Below are positions 24,907 to 33,416 of a stretch of 64,000 nt of DNA, piece after piece. The notes below the pieces were generated by a model, which did not search any database, had not been told where the DNA came from, and saw nothing but the letters and a program-made list of their open reading frames with translations. Origin of the DNA: Oscillospiraceae bacterium (lineage in GTDB: Bacteria > Bacillota > Clostridia > Oscillospirales > Ruminococcaceae); NCBI GenBank assembly GCA_003531585.1, contig DQFX01000041.1, positions 4,949 to 68,948 on the forward strand, given 5' to 3'. Each line of letters opens with the position of its first letter. The stretch's first letter is position 1. The translations under genes and the position numbers were made by a program.

Positions 24907-24934
24907 TTTACAAATCAAATATTTCTGGTATACT
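24907..24934 (+). promoter_or_regulatory. Extended -10 promoter of the ABC exporter
   Basis: TTTACA (24907-24912) and TATACT (24929-24934) have a 16-bp spacer; TGG directly before the -10 box gives an extended -10 element. Confidence 0.7.
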
Positions 24935-24937
24935 AAC

Positions 24938-24951
24938 AGTAAACGTTTTCA
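24938..24951. promoter_or_regulatory. cre/LacI-type operator candidate
   Basis: AGTAAACGTTTTCA closely resembles the CcpA/LacI-family operator pattern (TGWAANCGNTNWCA) and lies at the expected transcription start of the exporter operon. A bound repressor there would block initiation. Confidence 0.45.
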
Positions 24952-25004
24952 AAGACCTGCGCAAAAGAAAGGAACCGCGCAGGCAAAAGGGAAGGGGAGA
25001 TAGT

Positions 25005-26744
25005 ATGTTTCTTTTCAGATGGCTGTGGAAGAACATGAAGGGCTGCCGCGCGATATACATACTTGCGCTGTGCATTACGGTAGTATGCCAGTCGATGTAC
25101 ATAATCACACCGTATTTTACGCAGCAGATAACCGATACGTTCATAGTAAACGAGAACGCGCTCCAGAATTTGGAGGAGCACACGGACGTACTGATTTTCA
25201 TGCTGGCGGCAATGGTGGGATTCACTCTGCTTCGCTGCGGATTGCAGTACGGAAGCAACATGATGTACGAGCACACGTCGCAGACCCTGATCTATCGCGT
25301 CAGGAAAGTGCTTTTCGACAAGATAGAAAATCAGGACGCGGCGTTCTATAACGTATACCGCACCGGCGACATCATGACCCGCGTTTCAGCCGATCTTGAC
25401 ATGGTGCGTCACTCCATCGCATGGATAATCAAGACCATCGTTGAGTGCATCGTGCTGTTCTCGGCTTCGCTGATATTTTTCTTTACCATGGATTGGCTGA
25501 TGGCGCTTTGTATGATTTCGCTGACTCCGGTGATACTGTTGATCACGTGGCTTTTCAAGCGCAGGGTAGGCCCCCTTTACGTTGATCTTCGCGAGAAGCT
25601 CTCCAGAATGAACACCGCCGCCGAGGAGAACATCTCCGGCAACCGTGTGGTAAAGGCGTTTGCCCGCGAGGACTACGAAATGAATCGGTTCGACGAATTC
25701 AGCCAGGAGTACAACAAGGCAAACAAGAAAGCGGCGTTCATGTGGCTGAAGTTCTTCCCGTACCTTGAGGTCACTGCGCAGTCGCTGTCTGTTGTAATGC
25801 TAATCGCCGGCGGACTTTTCGTAGTGTTCGGACGTATCACAATGGGTCAGTACGCGGCCTTCTCGGGTCTTATCTGGACGCTTTCCAACCCGATGAGAAC
25901 GCTCGGGAACATTGTTAACGACCTCCAGCGCTTCACCGCTTCCGCCAACAAGATAATCGAGATCTACTACGGAAGCCCCCGCATAGTCGACCGCAACGAC
26001 GCGGTAGACAAGCCCGGCAGATTTGACGGCAAAATCGAGTTCGACCACGTTAGCTTCTCTTACGACAACACAGAGGTGCTCAAGGATATCTCCTTTACAG
26101 TGGAGCCCGGCGAAACCGTCGTAGTAATGGGCGAGACAGGCTCGGGCAAGACTACTCTTGCGGAGCTTATACCGCGTATCTATGATGTAAACAGCGGCGA
26201 GGTCAGGGTCGACGGAGTTAATGTGACCCACCTGAAACTCAAGCAGCTCCGCCACAATATAGGATTCGCAACCCAGGACGTGCTGCTGTATTCCGATACG
26301 ATAGACGGCAACATCAGTTTCGGTGATTCCGATATGCCCGAGGAGGACGTTGTAAAGTACGCAAAGGCGGCAGACGCGGACGGCTTTATCAGGAAGCTTT
26401 CCGACGGCTACGAGACCATCGTCGGCGAGCGCGGCGTGGGACTTTCCGGCGGACAGAAGCAGCGAATCTCCCTTGCAAGAGCGCTTGCGGTAAAGCCTTC
26501 GATACTGATACTCGACGATACGACCTCCGCAGTCGACCTGGAAACTGAAAAGCATATCCAGAACGCTCTTGCAAACCTTGATTTCCCCTGCACGAAGCTG
26601 ATAATCGCACAGCGTATTTCCACGGCGAAGTACGCCGATAAGATAATCGTGCTGAAGGACGGAAAGATATCCGAGCAGGGAACACACGAAGAGCTTATAA
26701 AGCAGCACGGCTACTACCGTGAAGTATTCGATTTGCAGAAGTAA
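25005..26744 (+). CDS. ABC exporter subunit, degenerate ATPase site
   Basis: This 579-aa half-transporter has six membrane segments (about 15-310) and a C-terminal nucleotide-binding domain. The Walker A motif is GETGSGKTT (about 375), the signature LSGGQKQR and Walker B ILILDD followed by TTSAVD. The residue after the Walker B aspartate is Asp rather than the catalytic Glu, so its own ATP site is probably non-hydrolytic. That is typical of one partner of a heterodimeric type IV ABC exporter (BmrC/TM287-like). Substrate: drugs, lipids or peptides, not determinable. The start follows AAGGGGAG. The partner gene begins 12 bp later. Confidence 0.92.
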   Translation: MFLFRWLWKNMKGCRAIYILALCITVVCQSMYIITPYFTQQITDTFIVNENALQNLEEHTDVLIFMLAAMVGFTLLRCGLQYGSNMMYEHTSQTLIYRVRKVLFDKIENQDAAFYNVYRTGDIMTRVSADLDMVRHSIAWIIKTIVECIVLFSASLIFFFTMDWLMALCMISLTPVILLITWLFKRRVGPLYVDLREKLSRMNTAAEENISGNRVVKAFAREDYEMNRFDEFSQEYNKANKKAAFMWLKFFPYLEVTAQSLSVVMLIAGGLFVVFGRITMGQYAAFSGLIWTLSNPMRTLGNIVNDLQRFTASANKIIEIYYGSPRIVDRNDAVDKPGRFDGKIEFDHVSFSYDNTEVLKDISFTVEPGETVVVMGETGSGKTTLAELIPRIYDVNSGEVRVDGVNVTHLKLKQLRHNIGFATQDVLLYSDTIDGNISFGDSDMPEEDVVKYAKAADADGFIRKLSDGYETIVGERGVGLSGGQKQRISLARALAVKPSILILDDTTSAVDLETEKHIQNALANLDFPCTKLIIAQRISTAKYADKIIVLKDGKISEQGTHEELIKQHGYYREVFDLQK

Positions 26745-26756
26745 GGAGGGATACAG

Positions 26757-28553
26757 ATGGCTAGAAACAAATTCGACGTCGACGAAGTACTTGAGACCCC
26801 ATTCGACATACGGCACCTGAAACGTTCGCTGGTCTATGCGGCGAAATACAAGAAGCGCATCGCGATATCCCTGATACTCAGCGCCCTAGGCTCTGTGATA
26901 GGGCTGTTATCGCCGCTGATAGTTCAGAATGCGATTGATAATTACATGATACCGGTCGACCAGGTTTCCGCCGTGGCTCCGGACGACCGCGTGAAGTACA
27001 TCATACTGAGCGGCGTGGCGGTGCTGGCGTGCATTATCGTGAGCGTTATATTTGCGAAGATACGTTCGGTGATGATGACTAAGGTGGGTCAGGATATCGT
27101 CTACGATATCAGAAAGGACCTTTTCGAGCACATGCAGCGGCTCAGCTTTGAATACTACGACAGCCGCCCGCACGGCAAGATACTTACCCGAATCATCAAC
27201 TACATCAACGCGATATCCGACCTGATGACCAACGGACTTATCAACTTTATCCTTGAGATAATCAACCTGGTGTTCATCACAATATTCATGTTTTTCGTGA
27301 ACTGGCAGCTCGCGCTTGTTACCATGGCTGGGCTTCCTGTGTACGCATTCATAATGCTGGTTATCAAAAACGGTCAGCGCAAGGCGTGGCAGCAGGTTTC
27401 AAACAAGAGTTCCAACCTCAATGCGTATCTGCATGAGAGCATAGTCGGCGTAAAGATATCCCAGATGTTCACCCGCGAGGAAGAAAACGCTGAGATCAAC
27501 GATAAACTCGCAAAGAAGTACAAAAAGGCGTGGATGAAGGCAGTTTCCTATTCAAACCTGGTATGGCCGAGCACCGATGTTGTGTCCATCATCGTCAGAG
27601 CGTTCATCTTTTTGGTCGGACTTATAGGAATGCGCGGCATGGTGTCGTTTGGTACGATCATTGCAATGACGGATTATTCCGCGAGATTCTGGCAGCCGCT
27701 GATGAACCTCTCCAACCTGATGAATACCTTTATAAACGCAGTCGCAAATCTCGAGCGTATCTTTGAAATGATGGACGAGCCGGTAACAGTCGACGACGCT
27801 CCCAACGCGGTTGAAATGCCCGAGATACACGGAGATGTACACTTTAAAGATGTCACCTTCGCATATGAGCCGGGAATCAACATTCTGGAACATCTGTCGT
27901 TTGATGTAAAGGCAGGCGAGAGCGTAGCGCTTGTAGGACCTACCGGAGCCGGTAAAACGACGATAGTAAACCTGCTGTCGAGATTTTATAATCTGAGCGG
28001 CGGAGAAGTCCGCATTGACGACAGCGACATTTCAAATGTAACGCTGCACTCCCTGCGTTCGCAGATGGGCATAATGCTTCAGGACAGCTTCATATTCAGC
28101 GGAACAATCCGGGACAACATAGCATATGGAAAGCTTGACGCCACAGACGATGAAATCCGGACAGCGTGCTCAATAGTCGGTATCGACAACTATATTGAGT
28201 CGCTGCCTGACGGATACAACACGGTGGTGAACGAGCGCGGCTCGGGACTTTCCCAGGGTCAGAAGCAGCTTATAGCGTTTGCAAGAACGATAGTTTCAGA
28301 CCCGAAGATACTTGTGCTTGATGAAGCGACCTCCTCGATAGACGCCATGACCGAGAGATATTTACAGCATGGCCTTGATCACCTGATGCGTGGCAGAACG
28401 TCGTTTATAATCGCGCACCGTCTTTCCACGATACGTAGCTGCGACCGGATCATGTACGTTTCCAACAAGGGAATAACCGAAGCGGGAACGCACGATGAGC
28501 TGATGGCGAAGAAAGGCGATTATTACAAGCTTTATACTGCGCAGTCGGTATAA
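26757..28553 (+). CDS. ABC exporter partner subunit, canonical ATPase
   Basis: This 598-aa half-transporter has six membrane segments (about 30-330) and a nucleotide-binding domain with Walker A GPTGAGKTT (about 393), signature LSQGQKQ and Walker B ILVLDEATSSID with the catalytic Glu. The signature deviates from LSGGQ. In a heterodimer this signature faces the Walker motifs of the first subunit, so both deviations fall on the same composite site, leaving the other site canonical. It has GGAGGGATACAG before the ATG and forms a two-gene unit with 25005-26744. Confidence 0.93.
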   Translation: MARNKFDVDEVLETPFDIRHLKRSLVYAAKYKKRIAISLILSALGSVIGLLSPLIVQNAIDNYMIPVDQVSAVAPDDRVKYIILSGVAVLACIIVSVIFAKIRSVMMTKVGQDIVYDIRKDLFEHMQRLSFEYYDSRPHGKILTRIINYINAISDLMTNGLINFILEIINLVFITIFMFFVNWQLALVTMAGLPVYAFIMLVIKNGQRKAWQQVSNKSSNLNAYLHESIVGVKISQMFTREEENAEINDKLAKKYKKAWMKAVSYSNLVWPSTDVVSIIVRAFIFLVGLIGMRGMVSFGTIIAMTDYSARFWQPLMNLSNLMNTFINAVANLERIFEMMDEPVTVDDAPNAVEMPEIHGDVHFKDVTFAYEPGINILEHLSFDVKAGESVALVGPTGAGKTTIVNLLSRFYNLSGGEVRIDDSDISNVTLHSLRSQMGIMLQDSFIFSGTIRDNIAYGKLDATDDEIRTACSIVGIDNYIESLPDGYNTVVNERGSGLSQGQKQLIAFARTIVSDPKILVLDEATSSIDAMTERYLQHGLDHLMRGRTSFIIAHRLSTIRSCDRIMYVSNKGITEAGTHDELMAKKGDYYKLYTAQSV

Positions 28554-28666
28554 TAGAAAATCGCTCCGGGTTACAGGGGACATCAAAGGGATATAGTCAT
28601 AAACCCGCATTACAAAAAGAATTGTAGTGCCGCATAACCAATGCAGACCATACCCCAACCAATAAT

Positions 28667-28695
28667 AAGGACGCTTTTCACTGAAAGACGTCCTT
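28667..28695 (+). terminator. Terminator downstream of the ABC exporter
   Basis: AAGGACG (28667-28673) pairs with CGTCCTT (28689-28695) around an extended CTTTTC/GAAAG inner stem; TTTCT follows. Confidence 0.8.
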
Positions 28696-28749
28696 TTTCT
28701 ATATATAAATATAGTATAGACATTCGTCAAACCAGAAATCGAATGGCAT

Positions 28750-28782
28750 AAAAGGGAGAGTTTTTTCAAGCTCTCCCTTTTT
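28750..28782 (+). terminator. Second terminator before the ICE
   Basis: AAAGGGAGAG (28751-28760) and CTCTCCCTTT (28771-28780) form a 10-bp stem followed by TT. Confidence 0.8.
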
Positions 28783-28822
28783 GCTGATAAATCTGCCTGT
28801 TGCTCAATTTTTAGCATAAGCG

Positions 28823-28880
28823 TTTGTTAATAAATAACAAAGATTTCATCACCACGCACAAAACGCAGACAAAATCTTTG
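28823..28880. repeat. Nested inverted repeats upstream of the rep gene
   Basis: TTTGTTA (28823-28829) is inverted at 28835-28841, and CAAAGATTT (28838-28846) is inverted at 28872-28880. This AT-rich structure lies next to the Rep gene and could be an origin or transfer site, but it matches no known oriT by eye. Confidence 0.4.
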
Positions 28881-28942
28881 GCATAATAACCGAAATTTGT
28901 TTGCTCCACAATATACCAAAACGATCTAAAAAGGAGACTATT

Positions 28943-29146
28943 ATGTTGAACATTCTCTATAACACCAAATCGCCCCGCTGCAATTCCAGTAAGTGCTTTG
29001 CATATTGGGACGGAAAATGCTCGGCTTTGGTTAGCAGCAGCTTTAAGGGTGGCTGCCCGTTCTTCAAAGATAAGGAATCGAAAGCAGCGGAGGATTTACG
29101 CTGCAAGGATAGGGTTGAAAAGTGGAAAGCAGCACAGAAAAAATAA
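28943..29146 (+). CDS. Small cysteine-rich ICE protein
   Basis: This 67-aa protein has cysteines at 13, 18, 26, 38 and 54, with the first four spaced like a zinc-binding knuckle (C-x4-C-x7-C-x11-C), followed by a charged C-terminus. It resembles short zinc-ribbon-like hypothetical proteins at the front of Firmicutes ICEs; function unknown. AAGGAG lies 6 nt before the ATG at 28943. It ends 41 bp before the Rep gene. Confidence 0.6.
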   Translation: MLNILYNTKSPRCNSSKCFAYWDGKCSALVSSSFKGGCPFFKDKESKAAEDLRCKDRVEKWKAAQKK

Positions 29147-29187
29147 ATCCGCAGGAATTCCTACCTTTCAGAAAGGCGATGATTATT

Positions 29188-30246
29188 ATGAATGCAATAT
29201 TCCAGATGTTAAATCCGAGCAATACGCTGACGGTCAACCGCCTGCTGGCTCATGCAATAGGACTGTCAGAAGCGGTGGTTTACGCCTCCCTAATATCGAA
29301 ATGCAGCTACTACGAACGCAACGGTATGCTGGACGACAGCGGCTGGTTCTACTCAACTGTTCCCGACCTTGAAGCAAGCACCGCTCTTTCTGAGTATCAG
29401 CAGAAACGCTGTATAAAGAATCTGGTGGACGCCGGGCTTATTGAAAGTAAAAATCGCGGACTTCCCGCCAAGCGCTGTTTTCGTATAATCGAGGATATAG
29501 AACTTATCTCAAACCTTATTTCAAAGGGAGAGAAAAAGCAGTTGTCCATAAAACCGGCTGCTGTGCAGTCCTACGAAAAGAAACGTAAGAACAGGATTGA
29601 CGCACAACAGCCTTGCTCCACAGAAACTACGGAGCAGGAGGAAAACACCGCCGATATCGACTTTGGAGCTTGCTCCGAAGAAAATGCGGAGCAGCCGGAC
29701 GAGGAACTTCCGTCCCTGCTCCCGAGAAACTTCGGAGCAAGCTCTGAAAAATCCGTCCTCCCCTCATTATATAAATCTAAAGATAATAAATCAAAAGAAA
29801 ATAATCCTCTATCAATCAATCCAAATGACGGCGCTGATTTGATGGATAGGATCGATTCTTCAATTCCGAATACGGTTTCCTCTGATGATCGGACGGACTA
29901 CGCAGATATTATCCGGGAGAACATCGGTTATGATTATCTTCTTGAAAGCAGCCCGTCACAGAAAGGCAGGATAAACGAAATCGTCGGGATAATGCTTGAC
30001 GTGGTATGCTCCACCAAAAAGTATATCCGCGTGAACGGCGAGGACTTCCCGCAGAGCGTTGTGAAATCACAGTTTCTCAAACTGGACAGCACCCATATTG
30101 AGTATGTGATTACGGCGCTCGACAAGAACACAAGCGATGTACGGAATATCAGGGCGTATCTCATAACGGCTCTGTATAACGCCCCGCTGACGATCGACAG
30201 CTTTTATTCGGCAATGGTCAATCACGATATGTACGGCAGTAAATGA
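29188..30246 (+). CDS. Replication initiator-like protein (RepA N-terminal/DnaD type)
   Basis: This 352-aa protein begins with a winged-helix region (about 10-105: SEAVVYASLISKC, FYSTVPDLEASTALSEYQQKR, LVDAGLIESKNRG) as in RepA-N/replication initiators. A long polar and acidic linker follows (about 120-240), then a conserved C-terminal helical domain (DYLLESSPSQKGRINEIV to the end) also seen in ICE and plasmid initiators. It likely initiates element replication with ParA/ParB. ATG 29188 is preferred for its 11-nt distance from GAAAGG; 29179 is also in frame. It is 29 bp upstream of parA. Confidence 0.65.
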   Translation: MNAIFQMLNPSNTLTVNRLLAHAIGLSEAVVYASLISKCSYYERNGMLDDSGWFYSTVPDLEASTALSEYQQKRCIKNLVDAGLIESKNRGLPAKRCFRIIEDIELISNLISKGEKKQLSIKPAAVQSYEKKRKNRIDAQQPCSTETTEQEENTADIDFGACSEENAEQPDEELPSLLPRNFGASSEKSVLPSLYKSKDNKSKENNPLSINPNDGADLMDRIDSSIPNTVSSDDRTDYADIIRENIGYDYLLESSPSQKGRINEIVGIMLDVVCSTKKYIRVNGEDFPQSVVKSQFLKLDSTHIEYVITALDKNTSDVRNIRAYLITALYNAPLTIDSFYSAMVNHDMYGSK

Positions 30247-30248
30247 GG

Positions 30249-30261
30249 GTGCTAAAAGCAC
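30249..30261. repeat. Short GTGCT-AAA-AGCAC palindrome before parA
   Basis: GTGCTAAAAGCAC lies directly upstream of the parA ribosome site. Its arms match the outer five bases of the 16-bp palindrome found at 31923, 33377 and 43755, with a shorter centre. Confidence 0.4.
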
Positions 30262-30275
30262 GGAAAGGACATTTT

Positions 30276-31016
30276 ATGAAAGCAATTGCAATCTACAATC
30301 ACAAGGGCGGCGTAGGAAAGACCACAACGGCTATCAACCTCGCAAACGAGCTTGCCGAGCGCGGAAAGGTGCTTGTAATCGACTTTGACGGACAGGCTAA
30401 CAGTTCCCGTTTCTTCGCAGAACCGAAGGCGGGGCTTGAAACAGCGCTGATAAAGAGGAACTGCCTGCCTACTATGGCGAAAAGCTCCACCAGATACCAT
30501 AACATCGACATTCTGACGGCGACCCCGGCGCTTAACCTTGTGGCGGCACAGTTTGAGCAGCTCCCGGAAGATGTTCAGACCGCCAACGTGAGAAAGGTGC
30601 TTACTTTCGACCGCAGCTATGAATACGCAGTCCTCGACCTGCCGCCGGCTCTTACAAAGCTGACAGAAAAAGTAATCATGCTTTCCGACAGCTTGTTCGT
30701 CCCCATAGAGCTTGGAACATTTGCAATACAGGGCATTCCCGCTGTAACAGGAGCGCTTGCGAACTGCAATGCCAAATTCGGCGGCTGCATCGTGAACAAA
30801 TTCGACAAGGAAAATCCCGCGGATACAGAGCTGCTGGAATTTCTCAAATGCACCCTCGGAAACAAGGTGCTGAACACCACCATTCCTTTCAGCCGTGTTA
30901 TCAAAAACTCGTTCAGTTACAAGCTGACTGCAAAGGAATATATGAAGTGGACGGCTGCGGCGCAGGCTTATGAAGATTTGGCGGCAGAAATCATTGAAAG
31001 GCTTGGTGATGAATAA
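30276..31016 (+). CDS. parA: ParA-family partition ATPase
   Basis: This 246-aa Walker-type ATPase has the deviant Walker A motif KGGVGKTT (10-17), VIDFDGQANSS (A') and AVLDLPPAL (Walker B). With ParB it should position or stabilise the excised ICE. The ATG at 30276 follows GGAAAGGA. The stop codon overlaps the parB start as TAATG. Confidence 0.92.
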   Translation: MKAIAIYNHKGGVGKTTTAINLANELAERGKVLVIDFDGQANSSRFFAEPKAGLETALIKRNCLPTMAKSSTRYHNIDILTATPALNLVAAQFEQLPEDVQTANVRKVLTFDRSYEYAVLDLPPALTKLTEKVIMLSDSLFVPIELGTFAIQGIPAVTGALANCNAKFGGCIVNKFDKENPADTELLEFLKCTLGNKVLNTTIPFSRVIKNSFSYKLTAKEYMKWTAAAQAYEDLAAEIIERLGDE

Positions 31017-31912
31017 TGGGCAGAAAATTACAGCTTGACAGCGCGATAGCGGCGGATATTCAGACGGTCAACGCCGACAGCTACATAGACAGTCTGAAAA
31101 TGATAGACATCGACAACATCGAGCCGAACAGAAACAATTTCTATGAAATCTCAGAGATAGAATCTCTTGCGGATGATATAGAGCGCCAGGGCTTAATGAC
31201 AGCTCTGGTCGTTTCGGAACACGACGGCAGGTATGAGCTTATCAGCGGTCATCGCCGTCTGGCGGCGTTAAAGTCCCTTATCGCTGACGGGCGCAGGAGA
31301 AGCGGCAAAGTTCCCTGTTTCATCAAAGGCGCAAAGCCGAACAATGAAACCGAGCTTGACCTCATAATGCTGAACGCTACCCAGCGCAAGTATTCGGACG
31401 CAGATACAATGCGTGAGTACGAGGAACTGACGCGGATTTTCAAGGAGCTTGAGGCAGCCGGAAAGCCCGTCAAGGGCAGAATAAGGGACAGAATCGCAGA
31501 CGCTCTCAACGTATCTCCGGCGCAGGTCGGAAAGCTGGATAACATCAAGCACAACGCTATCCCAGATGTGGAGCAGGCGGTAAAATCCGGAGATATGTCG
31601 ATTTCGACAGCCAACGAGGTCGCAAAGCTCGCTCCCGAAAAGCAGCAGGAAATAATCTCTGAAAAGCCGCAGATTTCCCATAAGGAGGTCAAGAAAATTC
31701 AGCGGCAGGAAAACACCTCCGCTGACGCTGCTCCCGAAACTGACGAGGAAGAAGATGAGGACGAAACAGAAGATGAAGATACATTTTCTGAACCGCCTGT
31801 CGTTCTTTCCCATGAGGAAGCCGAAGCCCTTTCAAAATACATTGAGGATCTTCTCATTCTGGCAAGGGGCGAGGATTTCAAGGTGCTGCGTAAACTTGCG
31901 GACAGGCTGTGA
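31016..31912 (+). CDS. parB: ParB-family partition protein
   Basis: ParB (298 aa) binds centromere-like parS sites and, in the known family, hydrolyses CTP. The N-terminal domain has IEPNRNNFYEISEIESLADDI and the GHRR motif (ISGHRRLAALKSL); a central helix-turn-helix follows (INVSPAQVGKLDNIKHN-like region, about 160-180). An acidic linker (EEDEDETEDED, about 243-253) leads to a short C-terminal dimerisation segment. It overlaps parA by one base and is followed 10 bp later by a 16-bp palindrome. Confidence 0.9.
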   Translation: MGRKLQLDSAIAADIQTVNADSYIDSLKMIDIDNIEPNRNNFYEISEIESLADDIERQGLMTALVVSEHDGRYELISGHRRLAALKSLIADGRRRSGKVPCFIKGAKPNNETELDLIMLNATQRKYSDADTMREYEELTRIFKELEAAGKPVKGRIRDRIADALNVSPAQVGKLDNIKHNAIPDVEQAVKSGDMSISTANEVAKLAPEKQQEIISEKPQISHKEVKKIQRQENTSADAAPETDEEEDEDETEDEDTFSEPPVVLSHEEAEALSKYIEDLLILARGEDFKVLRKLADRL

Positions 31913-31922
31913 TTTTGAAAAT

Positions 31923-31938
31923 GTGCTATTTATAGCAC
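31923..31938. repeat. 16-bp palindrome, copy 1 (candidate parS)
   Basis: GTGCTATTTATAGCAC, with perfect 6-bp arms, starts 11 bp after the parB stop and ends one base before the -35 box of the next promoter. Identical copies lie at 33377 and, inverted, at 43755. Confidence 0.6.
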
Positions 31939-31939
31939 G

Positions 31940-31968
31940 TTGACAACGGAATGCAAAAGATGTATAAT
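31940..31968 (+). promoter_or_regulatory. Perfect consensus promoter after parB
   Basis: TTGACA (31940-31945) and TATAAT (31963-31968) with a 17-bp spacer precede the 87-aa gene; the flanking palindrome could control it. Confidence 0.88.
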
Positions 31969-32006
31969 ATAAGTAAGCAACCGGACTTGTGCGAAAGGAG
32001 CATAAT

Positions 32007-32270
32007 ATGGCTTTACCGACAACAGGTTTCAGCGCAATAGGTATTGAGGAAGTAGATTGGGGCGAGTTCACCTCGGCTTGGTCGATCAGGTTCATGGTCG
32101 AGCTTGAAAACAGAGCGTATCACAAAGACTTCAATCCGAAATTCGTAGATGTTCTGAACTGGGCATATGCTCATCGGAACATTGTGTGGGACACGCCTTT
32201 TGCAGAACAGGAAAAGATGATGATTGCAGACGGCGTTCTTACGGAGAGCGATATTAGAGATATTGCTTAA
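32007..32270 (+). CDS. Small ICE protein of unknown function
   Basis: This 87-aa acidic, aromatic-rich protein (MALPTTGFSAIGIEEVDWGEF ... ) has no motif I recognise. It has its own perfect promoter, an AAAGGAG ribosome site 8 nt before the ATG, and a terminator, so it is an independently expressed unit between parB and the zeta-like gene. The strong promoter suggests a regulatory or maintenance role (inference). It could be an antitoxin for the following P-loop protein, but the terminator between them argues against a simple operon. Confidence 0.6.
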   Translation: MALPTTGFSAIGIEEVDWGEFTSAWSIRFMVELENRAYHKDFNPKFVDVLNWAYAHRNIVWDTPFAEQEKMMIADGVLTESDIRDIA

Positions 32271-32292
32271 TTACAATTGAATATATGCTTAT

Positions 32293-32324
32293 AAGCGGAG
32301 AATGTAACAGTTCTCCGCTTTTTT
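32293..32324 (+). terminator. Terminator after the 87-aa gene
   Basis: AAGCGGAGAA (32293-32302) and TTCTCCGCTT (32311-32320) form a perfect stem followed by TTTT. Confidence 0.88.
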
Positions 32325-32342
32325 GCGTTTAGGGGTGATTTT

Positions 32343-33137
32343 ATGATAAATAAGCTTACGGGAGAGCCTGTTTCGGAGGAAATGCAAAACGTTCTGAAAC
32401 GGCTTGCCGTAAATGAAGCCGTTCCCGAAAGCGAAATCTACGCATTAAAAGAAATCAAGGAAGCAAATTCCTGCATAAGTTCAAGCAAGCCTACAATAGA
32501 GTTGAGGAACCGCACCGGTATACAGCTCGGTGTTTATAACAGATTACAGAATATGGGCAGCGCCGTTACGAAAAGTGACGGCGCTGTTTCTTTTTCCGGC
32601 GAGATACGCCGTGAAAAAAGACTGGATATTGTTATCGGTCTGCCTGCGTCCGGCAAATCATCGGCGCTTGTGGAGCCTATTTCCGAACTGTACGAGTCAA
32701 GAGTTATCGACAGCGATGAAGCCAAGAAACTACTTCCGGAGTTCAACAACGGCTGGGGTGCAGGCGTTGTCCATAAAGAAAGCCAGTTAATTTCAGACAG
32801 GCAGTTATCGGCAGCTCTTAAAGCAGGAGAGAATATCACATATCCCCGTGTCGGCGGCGATAGTTCAGAGCTTCTCAATATTATTTCCACTGCTAAAAAA
32901 CTAGGATATTCGGTATATGTCCACTATAACGAACTTGACAGGAACAAGGCTCTCGGACGGCTGCTGAACCGTTTCCTTGAAACAGGTCGGTATATCAAGC
33001 CGGAACTGGTGACGAAATACGGAAGCGGCATAAGCAATACATACGAACAGGCGAAGAAAGCCACTACGCTTGTGGACGGATTTTCCAAGTGGAGCAACGA
33101 TGTCCCGTTCGGCAGCCGCCCGAAGCTGCTAGAATAA
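32343..33137 (+). CDS. Zeta-toxin-like P-loop kinase
   Basis: This 264-aa protein carries Walker A GLPASGKSSA (about 98-107), then VIDSDEAKKLLPE (substrate Asp region) and an Arg-containing stretch ALGRLLNRFLETGRYI. The order fits the zeta toxin/polynucleotide-kinase-like P-loop family, whose toxic members phosphorylate UDP-N-acetylglucosamine. The first 80 residues are helical and poorly conserved. No epsilon-type antitoxin is visible next to it, so it may serve an ICE function rather than act as a toxin. It starts 19 bp after the terminator of the preceding gene. Confidence 0.65.
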   Translation: MINKLTGEPVSEEMQNVLKRLAVNEAVPESEIYALKEIKEANSCISSSKPTIELRNRTGIQLGVYNRLQNMGSAVTKSDGAVSFSGEIRREKRLDIVIGLPASGKSSALVEPISELYESRVIDSDEAKKLLPEFNNGWGAGVVHKESQLISDRQLSAALKAGENITYPRVGGDSSELLNIISTAKKLGYSVYVHYNELDRNKALGRLLNRFLETGRYIKPELVTKYGSGISNTYEQAKKATTLVDGFSKWSNDVPFGSRPKLLE

Positions 33138-33155
33138 AACGCTTCCTGTGAGGAT

Positions 33156-33374
33156 ATGGTCAGGGCTTTCAAGCCTACCCTGTCGGAACGTCTGGAGGAA
33201 AGCGAAAGCAAATGCCGCATACTCCGAGCCAAAATAGACGAGGTGAATGATGTTTTCCGCAAAAATCCCGAACTTTCATGGGAATATGTGAAAAAGCGTG
33301 ATGAGCTGCGGGCAGGAAAAAAGCTGACCGACAAGACCTTTACGATAAAGAAATCCACACCGCCAAAGCACTAA
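33156..33374 (+). CDS. Small charged helical protein
   Basis: This 72-aa, Lys/Glu-rich, probably coiled-coil protein lies 18 bp after the zeta-like gene. Its ribosome site (GAGG) is only 2 nt from the ATG, so the start is uncertain and it could be read through coupling. No family recognised. Confidence 0.45.
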   Translation: MVRAFKPTLSERLEESESKCRILRAKIDEVNDVFRKNPELSWEYVKKRDELRAGKKLTDKTFTIKKSTPPKH

Positions 33375-33376
33375 AT

Positions 33377-33392
33377 GTGCTATTTATAGCAC
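33377..33392. repeat. 16-bp palindrome, copy 2 (candidate parS)
   Basis: GTGCTATTTATAGCAC lies between two genes, 24 bp before the start of the PcfB-like gene and adjoining its ribosome site region. Confidence 0.6.
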
Positions 33393-33416
33393 CAAATCAG
33401 AACAGGAGGTAATAAT

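Larger units (their letters stand above)
28554..28942. other. Intergenic region at the left ICE boundary
   Basis: These 389 bp hold two terminators and an AT-rich tract with inverted repeats (TTTGTTA/TAACAAA and CAAAGATTT/AAATCTTTG, 28823-28880). GCATAA recurs near 28745, 28813 and 28881. I see no gene, tRNA or integrase remnant. The ICE border probably lies here, but no direct repeat shared with the right side could be found by eye. Confidence 0.5.
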
